From Pseudomonadota bacterium (GTDB lineage Bacteria; Pseudomonadota; Gammaproteobacteria; Xanthomonadales; Xanthomonadaceae): a DNA stretch of 5,482 nucleotides. Location: the NCBI GenBank assembly GCA_023453655.1, contig JAEXTE010000167.1, positions 1 to 5,482 on the forward strand, given 5' to 3'. Shown piece after piece: positions 1-4,228 of this stretch. The notes under the pieces were generated by a model, which worked only from the letters and a program-made list of their open reading frames with translations, did no database searches and had not been told where the DNA came from. The stretch's first letter is position 1. Every line of letters begins with the position of its first letter. A program made the position numbers and the translations under genes.

Positions 1-1
1 G

Positions 2-76
2 GCGACGGCCGTACCGCGCGCCAGCGGGCGCGTGGTGCTGGATTCGGCCCGCATGCAGGGTGCAGCGGCGGCGTAA
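2..76 (+). CDS. 3' end of an unidentified upstream gene (partial)
   Basis: A reading frame open from the left edge ends in TAA at 74-76. The 24 visible residues end with GRVVLDSARMQGAAAA. The stop lies 39 bases before the fghA start and 29 before its ribosome binding site, which suits a gene co-transcribed with fghA. The usual neighbour would be the glutathione-dependent formaldehyde dehydrogenase AdhC/FrmA, but this tail does not resemble the usual AdhC C-terminus. Some quinone oxidoreductases of the medium-chain dehydrogenase family end in a similar short strand (GK/R-V-V-L), but 24 residues cannot settle this. The product is left unnamed. Confidence 0.4.
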   Translation, partial: ATAVPRASGRVVLDSARMQGAAAA

Positions 77-105
77 GCCGCGCGCTTCCACAACTTGAGA
101 CCTTC

Positions 106-113
106 AGGAGGAA
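106..113 (+). promoter_or_regulatory. Ribosome binding site of fghA
   Basis: AGGAGGAA lies just before the ATG at 116, with four bases between AGGAGG and the start codon. It is a near-perfect Shine-Dalgarno sequence. It decides the start in favour of ATG 116 over the in-frame TTG at 95, which lies upstream of it. Confidence 0.8.
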
Positions 114-115
114 CC

Positions 116-946
116 ATGGAACGCATCGAACACCGCGCCTGCTTCGGCGGCTGGCAGGACGTCTACCGCCACCGCTCCGAGGTCCTCGGCTGCGACATGA
201 CCGTCGGCGTGTACTTCCCGCCGCAGGCGGCCCAAGGCCCCTGCCCGGTGCTGTACTGGGTTTCCGGCCTGACCTGCACCGAGCAGAACTTCATCACCAA
301 GGCCGGCGCGCAGCGCTACGCGGCCGAGCACGGGATCATCCTGGTCGCGCCCGACACCAGTCCGCGCGGCGAGGACGTGGCCGATGCGGACGGCTACGAC
401 CTCGGCAAGGGGGCCGGCTTCTACCTCAACGCCACGCGCGAGCCCTGGGCCAAGCACTACCGCATGTACGACTACATCGTCGAGGAGCTGCCGGCCTGGG
501 TGGAGGCCGATCCCGCCGCCAGCGACCGGCGCGCGATCAGCGGGCATTCGATGGGCGGGCACGGCGCGCTGGCCATCGCGCTGAAGAACCCGGGCCGCTA
601 CCGCAGCGTCTCGGCCTTCTCGCCGATCGTCGCGCCCTCGCAGGTGCCCTGGGGCCAGAAGGCCTTCGCCGCCTACCTCGGCGAGGACCGCGAGGCGTGG
701 ATGCAGTACGACACGGTCGAACTGGTGAAGTCCGCGCGGGAAAAGCTGCCGCTGCTGGTCGACCAGGGCGATGCCGATGAATTCCTTGACAGCCAGCTGC
801 GCCCGCAGCTGCTGCAGGCCGCCTGCGAAGCGGCAGGGCATCCGCTGACCCTGCGCCTGCAGCCGGGCTACGACCACAGCTACTACTTCATCGCCAGCTT
901 CATCGGCGAGCACATCGCCCACCATGCGCGGGCGCTGAAGGGGTAG
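116..946 (+). CDS. fghA: S-formylglutathione hydrolase
   Basis: This cytosolic serine hydrolase of the esterase D family hydrolyses S-formylglutathione to formate and glutathione, the last step of glutathione-dependent formaldehyde detoxification. The 276 residues match the family's usual length (about 275-285). The nucleophile elbow GHSMGG gives Ser145. Asp221 in [10 protein letters not shown] and His254 in GYDHSYYFI complete the triad. Cys54 in [10 protein letters not shown] is the conserved family cysteine near the active site. The ATG at 116 is chosen because a strong AGGAGG lies just before it. The gene probably shares a transcript with the gene ending at 76. In many bacteria it follows the formaldehyde dehydrogenase gene, but that partner is not visible here. 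No U-tract terminator is seen after the TAG at 944-946. No key residue is missing and the identification is firm. Confidence 0.96.
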   Translation: MERIEHRACFGGWQDVYRHRSEVLGCDMTVGVYFPPQAAQGPCPVLYWVSGLTCTEQNFITKAGAQRYAAEHGIILVAPDTSPRGEDVADADGYDLGKGAGFYLNATREPWAKHYRMYDYIVEELPAWVEADPAASDRRAISGHSMGGHGALAIALKNPGRYRSVSAFSPIVAPSQVPWGQKAFAAYLGEDREAWMQYDTVELVKSAREKLPLLVDQGDADEFLDSQLRPQLLQAACEAAGHPLTLRLQPGYDHSYYFIASFIGEHIAHHARALKG

Positions 947-976
947 GCGTCCCGCGGACCTCTCCCCGGGGCCCGC

Positions 977-1003
977 TCAAGCGCGCCCGCCGCCGGCCGT
1001 TAC
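977..1003 (+). promoter_or_regulatory. Candidate sigma-28 (FliA) promoter of the chemoreceptor gene
   Basis: TCAAGCGC at 977-984 is followed after exactly 11 bases by GCCGTTAC at 996-1003. The enteric flagellar sigma factor consensus is TAAAGTTT-N11-GCCGATAA. The -10 element matches 6 of 8 positions, including the diagnostic GCCG. The -35 element matches 4 of 8, keeping T-x-AAG. Transcription would start near 1010, giving a leader of about 22 bases to the ATG at 1032. The gene downstream is a chemoreceptor, a typical FliA target. The motif was found by eye in GC-rich DNA, where GCCG is common, so chance remains possible. Confidence 0.5.
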
Positions 1004-1020
1004 CGACGACGTGCACCTCG

Positions 1021-1030
1021 GGGAGGGGGA
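1021..1030 (+). promoter_or_regulatory. Ribosome binding site of the chemoreceptor gene
   Basis: GGGAGGGGGA contains GGAGG at 1022-1026, five bases before the ATG at 1032. It supports ATG 1032 rather than the in-frame GTG at 1011, which has no such site and would coincide with the predicted transcription start. Confidence 0.65.
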
Positions 1031-1031
1031 T

Positions 1032-2825
1032 ATGCCGGGTTCCGAACACAACAGCCTTGCCTGCCTGCCGACGCTGCCTGACGCGCCGGTGGCGCTGATC
1101 CGGCTTGCGCAGGACGGGCGCGTGCAGGCGCTCAACCGCGCCGCCGTCGATCTGCTCGACCTGGCCGGCGTCGATCCGGCGACCCTGTCCTGCGACTGCG
1201 TCTGGGGGCTGTCCGCCGCCGACCTGGCGGGCGACGAGGGCGTCTGGGTGGCGCCCGGCGCCGATCCCGCGCGCCGGGTGTGCTACCAGATCGATCGCGA
1301 CGGCGGCGGCTGGCTGCTGTCGCTGCCCGATGCCGCTTCCGCGGCCCTGTGGCGCGAGCGCGCGCAGCCCGTACCCGCGCTGCCGGCCGCCGCCGGCGAG
1401 ACCGATCGCGCCGGGCGGCTGCTGGCCATGGTCGGCGACCGGCTGGCCGCCTGCGATCTGGATCTGCGCCTGGACGCGGCCGACGCCGGCTCGTCCGATG
1501 CGCGGCGTCTCGCCGCCGGCTTCGGCAACCTGGCGGAGGCGATCCGCCAGGCCGTGGCACTGTCGCTGCAGGTCGCAGGCGAAGTCCCGCAGGTGGTGGC
1601 CGAGAACGACGAACTGGTGCGCCAGTCGCAGGCGCAGGTCGATGCGCTGGACACCGTGGTCGTCTCGACCCGGCAGCTGCTCGCCGGACTCGACGCCCTG
1701 CGCGGGGACCTGGGCACGGTGACGTCGGTGGCCGCCAGCGCCGTCGACAGCGCGCGCGAGGGCGCCGCCGCGGCGCGCGCGCTGGCCGAGGCCATGGCCG
1801 CGGTGCGCCAGAGCTCGGCGCGGGCCAACGACGTGATCGAGGTGATCGACTCGGTCGCGTTCCAGACCAACATCCTGTCCATCAACGCCAGCATCGAGGC
1901 CGCCCACGCCGGGCCGGCCGGACGCGGCTTCGCGGTGGTGGCGACCGAGATCCGGCGCCTGGCCGAACGCGCGGCGGAGGCCGCGCGCGACGTGCGCAGG
2001 ATCATCGGCGAGAACAGCGAGGCCCTGGCCGAAGGCGCCGAGACCGCTGCGCGCACCGAGCAGGTGCTCGGCGGCATCGGTGGACTGCTCAGCCGCGCCA
2101 GCGCCGCGATCGAGACCGTGGCCGGCGGCATCGCGCAGCAGGGCGACGCGATCGCCGACATCGACCGCGCGGTGGGGGAGGTGGCCGCGCTGGGGCGCAG
2201 CAACCTCGAGCACGCCGCCAAGGTCGCCGAACGCAGCGAGGCGCTGGGCGCCGGCGCCGGCGCGCTGCACGACTGCGTGGGCCTGTTCCGGCTGCCGCCC
2301 GACCCGTTGCGCGAGCCGCGCCACGCGCGCGTGCTGGCACTGGCGCGCGAGACCTCGGACGCCATCGGGGCCACCTTCGCGCATGCGCTGGACCAGGGCT
2401 GGATCGACGACGACGGCCTGTTCTCGCGCGACTACACGCCGGTCCCGGGCGTGGAACCGGCCAAGTACGAAACCGCCTTCGACGCGCTCTGCGACGAGCT
2501 GCTGCCGCCGCTGCAGGAGCCGGTGGCCACCGCGCATCCGTGGATCGTGTTCGCGATCAGCGCCAATCCAGACGGCTACGTGCCCACCCACAACGACCGC
2601 TTCTGCCAGCCGCTGACCGGCGACCGCGCGCGCGACCTCGTCGGCAACCGCACCAAGCGCATCTTCTCCGACCGCGTGGGACGCAGCGTCGGCGCGCACA
2701 CCGATCCCTACCGCCTGCAGGTCTACCGGCGCGACACCGGCCAGATCATGTTCGACCTGTCGGTGCCGGTGTTCGTCAACGGGCGCCACTGGGGAGGTTT
2801 CCGCGTGGGCTATACGCTCGACTGA
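1032..2825 (+). CDS. Soluble methyl-accepting chemotaxis protein with PAS-like N-terminus and C-terminal sensory domain
   Basis: This is a predicted cytoplasmic chemoreceptor of 597 residues that should signal through CheW to the kinase CheA. No hydrophobic segment long enough to cross the membrane is visible. Residues about 13-100 look like a PAS domain (DAPVALIRLAQDGRVQALNR). Residues about 133-180 resemble a degenerate HAMP or helical linker. Residues about 180-421 are the signalling hairpin, with the core SVAFQTNILSINASIEAA and then GRGFAVVATEIRRLAERA (about 274-316). The return helix carries AARTEQVLGG (339-348), which fits the methylation-site pattern with Glu343/Gln344. Residues about 435-597 form a separate domain with THN (519-521) and GRHWGGF (584-590). 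I recall this tail from other proteobacterial receptors as a Cache-like sensory module of unknown ligand. The hairpin tip has His292 and Pro295 where E. coli Tsr has Arg388 and Glu391. No CheR-tethering pentapeptide ends the protein. The family call is firm; the ligand is unknown. Confidence 0.93.
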   Translation: MPGSEHNSLACLPTLPDAPVALIRLAQDGRVQALNRAAVDLLDLAGVDPATLSCDCVWGLSAADLAGDEGVWVAPGADPARRVCYQIDRDGGGWLLSLPDAASAALWRERAQPVPALPAAAGETDRAGRLLAMVGDRLAACDLDLRLDAADAGSSDARRLAAGFGNLAEAIRQAVALSLQVAGEVPQVVAENDELVRQSQAQVDALDTVVVSTRQLLAGLDALRGDLGTVTSVAASAVDSAREGAAAARALAEAMAAVRQSSARANDVIEVIDSVAFQTNILSINASIEAAHAGPAGRGFAVVATEIRRLAERAAEAARDVRRIIGENSEALAEGAETAARTEQVLGGIGGLLSRASAAIETVAGGIAQQGDAIADIDRAVGEVAALGRSNLEHAAKVAERSEALGAGAGALHDCVGLFRLPPDPLREPRHARVLALARETSDAIGATFAHALDQGWIDDDGLFSRDYTPVPGVEPAKYETAFDALCDELLPPLQEPVATAHPWIVFAISANPDGYVPTHNDRFCQPLTGDRARDLVGNRTKRIFSDRVGRSVGAHTDPYRLQVYRRDTGQIMFDLSVPVFVNGRHWGGFRVGYTLD

Positions 2826-2843
2826 GGGCGCCGCGCCATCCGT

Positions 2844-2864
2844 CCCGATGCGGCTACCATCGGG
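2844..2864. repeat. Perfect 7-bp inverted repeat upstream of the secreted-protein gene
   Basis: CCCGATG at 2844-2850 and CATCGGG at 2858-2864 are exact reverse complements separated by seven bases. The repeat lies 18 bases after the chemoreceptor stop codon and 22 bases before the next start. It has no following T-run, so it is not a standard intrinsic terminator. Its right arm overlaps a possible -10 element (TACCAT, 2855-2860), so it could be an operator. It could also be a weak stem-loop or chance. Confidence 0.4.
2855..2860 (+). promoter_or_regulatory. Possible -10 element of the secreted-protein gene
   Basis: TACCAT matches the sigma-70 -10 consensus TATAAT at 4 of 6 positions. It would place the transcript start near 2867, about 20 bases before the ATG. 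The region a normal spacer upstream (about 2832-2837) shows no recognisable -35. Short GCTAC-CAT-like -10 elements in otherwise GC-rich DNA are plausible in Xanthomonadaceae. The evidence is weak, and read-through from the chemoreceptor gene is the alternative. Confidence 0.28.
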
Positions 2865-2874
2865 CCGGAGACAC

Positions 2875-2880
2875 AGGGGA
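2875..2880 (+). promoter_or_regulatory. Ribosome binding site of the secreted-protein gene
   Basis: AGGGGA lies six bases before the ATG at 2887. It supports that start over the in-frame ATG at 2848, which would put extra arginine-rich residues before the signal peptide. Confidence 0.5.
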
Positions 2881-2886
2881 TTGTCG

Positions 2887-3459
2887 ATGTCGAAACGCAG
2901 CAGTGGGCGCGCCTGCGCCCTGGTCCTGGCCATCGCCGCGCTGGGCGCCGGCGCCGCGCATGCGCAGGACGGCGCCGTGGGCGAAGGCCGCAGCATCGCC
3001 AGTGCGCAGGAGTTCCTGCGCCAGGTACTGCCCGGCAACCGATACGCCTCGACGATGATGTCGGAGATCCTCGAACGCGCCGGACGCCAGGGGTTGCGCG
3101 GGCACTTCGAGCCGCTGCCGCCGGTCTTCGACGCCGCGCCGCTGGCAGAATGCCGTTCTCTGCTGCTGGCCGATATCCGCGCCACCGACCTGGTGGTGCG
3201 CGATCCCGCCACGGGCGAGAGGGCGGTCAGCGCGCTGGCCGACCTGGTCGACGACAACGCGGTCGGCAGCCCGGACGGCTTCGACTTCGGCAGCATCCGC
3301 GCGCTGCGCCAGTCCGGCAACCGGGTGTTGCTGCGCTTCGCGGGCGAGCAGTCCGATGCGGTGCTGTACCTGGAGGGGGAGGAGATGGCCGCGCGCGTGC
3401 ACGCCGCCCTGGATTACCTGCGCCGGCACTGCGACGCCAGCGCGGCCACCGGCTTCTAG
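2887..3459 (+). CDS. Secreted or periplasmic protein of unknown function
   Basis: I do not recognise a family for this 190-residue product. It begins with a clear Sec signal peptide: a basic start (Lys3, Arg4, Arg8), a hydrophobic core at about 9-24, and a likely cut after AHA at 24-26. The mature part of about 164 residues has no further membrane segment. It is mixed helix and strand and rather acidic. It has exactly two cysteines, Cys89 (AECRSLLL) and Cys182 (RRHCD), which could form a disulfide in the periplasm. A strand-rich stretch (NRVLLRFAGEQSDAVLYLEG, about 140-159) precedes a C-terminal helix. The start was chosen for its AGGGGA and signal peptide. The gene is 61 bases after the chemoreceptor gene, so it may be co-transcribed or have its own promoter. 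Its stop overlaps that of the convergent ATPase gene. The frame is convincing; the function is open. Confidence 0.8.
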   Translation: MSKRSSGRACALVLAIAALGAGAAHAQDGAVGEGRSIASAQEFLRQVLPGNRYASTMMSEILERAGRQGLRGHFEPLPPVFDAAPLAECRSLLLADIRATDLVVRDPATGERAVSALADLVDDNAVGSPDGFDFGSIRALRQSGNRVLLRFAGEQSDAVLYLEGEEMAARVHAALDYLRRHCDASAATGF

Positions 3460-4172
3460 CCGCCGGACGCCACCGCGAAGTCGATCAGGCGAAAGCGCCC
3501 GTCGCGGGTCCACGTCGCACCGGGCACCAGCGCCAGGGGCGCATCGAACATCGGGCCGGCCCACACGCAGGTGTGGAACTCGCCGTTCTCGCCGCAGGCA
3601 TCCACGCCCGGCGGCAGCGCGTCGAGCAGGGCGCGATCGAAGGCGCGGCCGGCGAAACCCGCATCGAGTTGCGTGGTATCGACGCAGCACAGCGCCGCTT
3701 GCAGCCCGCCTCCCACCATCTCCCGCGCGAGCGCCTCAGTGCCGGCGCCGAACAAGGGCGTTTCGAGCCGCCAGCCCAGCGCGCCCAGCTGCGCCTCCCG
3801 CCAGGCGCGGATGTCGGCCAGGAACAGGTCGCCATAGGCCACGGTGTCCAGGCCCGGCCAGCGCGCGGCCGCATGCTGCAGCGCCTGGGCCAGGACCGAC
3901 GTGTAGGTGGCGTTGTCACTGCCGTCGGGCACCGTCGCCTCCAGCAGCGGCAGGCCCGCCGCCCGGGCCTGCGCGCGCAGCACCTCGCCGCGCACGCCCT
4001 GCAGGCTGGCGCGGCCATCGCCGGCCGAGACCGTGCTCAGCAGGCCCACGACCTCCACGTCGGCGCGCTGGCGCAGAACGTGCAGGCTCCAGGCCGCGTC
4101 CTTGCCGCCGCTCCAGGCCAGCAGCAGCGGCCGCCGCGCCGCACTCACGCCGACGGCCCCGGTGCGCGGCAT
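3456..4172 (-). CDS. Dph6-related PP-loop ATP pyrophosphatase (diphthine-ammonia ligase-like)
   Basis: This 238-residue cytosolic protein belongs to the adenine nucleotide alpha hydrolase superfamily. The PP-loop SGGKD at residues 21-25 binds ATP. The family signature CGENGEFHT lies at 193-201 within GVDACGENGEFHTCV. Other family features are YGDLFLADIRAWRE in the middle and ETPLF just after it. In archaea and eukaryotes Dph6 amidates diphthine on elongation factor 2. Bacteria lack diphthamide, so the usual database name is probably wrong about the substrate; an ATP-dependent ligation through an adenylated intermediate is the reasonable inference. The length fits the single-domain form without the extra C-terminal domains of eukaryotic Dph6. 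The start at 4172 has TAGGAA six bases upstream. The gene is convergent with the secreted-protein gene and divergent from the ThuA-domain gene. Confidence 0.92.
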   Translation of the reverse strand: MPRTGAVGVSAARRPLLLAWSGGKDAAWSLHVLRQRADVEVVGLLSTVSAGDGRASLQGVRGEVLRAQARAAGLPLLEATVPDGSDNATYTSVLAQALQHAAARWPGLDTVAYGDLFLADIRAWREAQLGALGWRLETPLFGAGTEALAREMVGGGLQAALCCVDTTQLDAGFAGRAFDRALLDALPPGVDACGENGEFHTCVWAGPMFDAPLALVPGATWTRDGRFRLIDFAVASGG

Positions 4173-4178
4173 TGCGCA

Positions 4179-4184
4179 TTCCTA
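4179..4184 (-). promoter_or_regulatory. Ribosome binding site of the Dph6-like gene
   Basis: On the minus strand TAGGAA stands six bases before the ATG at 4172-4170. It supports this start. On the plus strand the same bases run into the possible -10 element TACAAT at 4183-4188. Confidence 0.45.
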
Positions 4185-4188
4185 CAAT
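4183..4188 (+). promoter_or_regulatory. Possible -10 element of the ThuA-domain gene
   Basis: TACAAT matches the -10 consensus at 5 of 6 positions and stands out in very GC-rich DNA. Transcription would start near 4195, giving a leader of about 34 bases to ATG 4229 or 52 to ATG 4247. No good -35 lies at the expected place (about 4160-4165). Confidence 0.42.
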
Positions 4189-4228
4189 CCCGTCGCGGCG
4201 CGGGCGTGCCAGTGTGCCGGTCCATGCC

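Noticed and set aside
104..925. A 273-codon minus-strand frame opposite fghA
   Set aside because: fghA has a complete catalytic triad and a strong ribosome binding site; the antisense frame is a composition artefact.
964..971. Palindrome CCCCGGGG after fghA, considered as part of a terminator
   Set aside because: It has no loop and no following T-run, and such G/C palindromes are expected by chance at this composition.
2844..2864. The inverted repeat as a rho-independent terminator of the chemoreceptor gene
   Set aside because: The bases after the right arm are CCGGAGACA, with no run of T, so termination by this mechanism is unlikely.
1280..3058. A 592-codon plus-strand frame overlapping the chemoreceptor in another phase
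   Set aside because: The translation is an Arg/Gly/Ala-rich shadow with no ribosome binding site and no family resemblance.
900..3320. An 806-codon open frame on the minus strand opposite the chemoreceptor and secreted-protein genes
   Set aside because: It is rich in Arg, Gly, Ala, Val and Gln-type codons typical of the antisense of GC-rich genes, has no recognisable domain, and lies opposite a confidently identified chemoreceptor.
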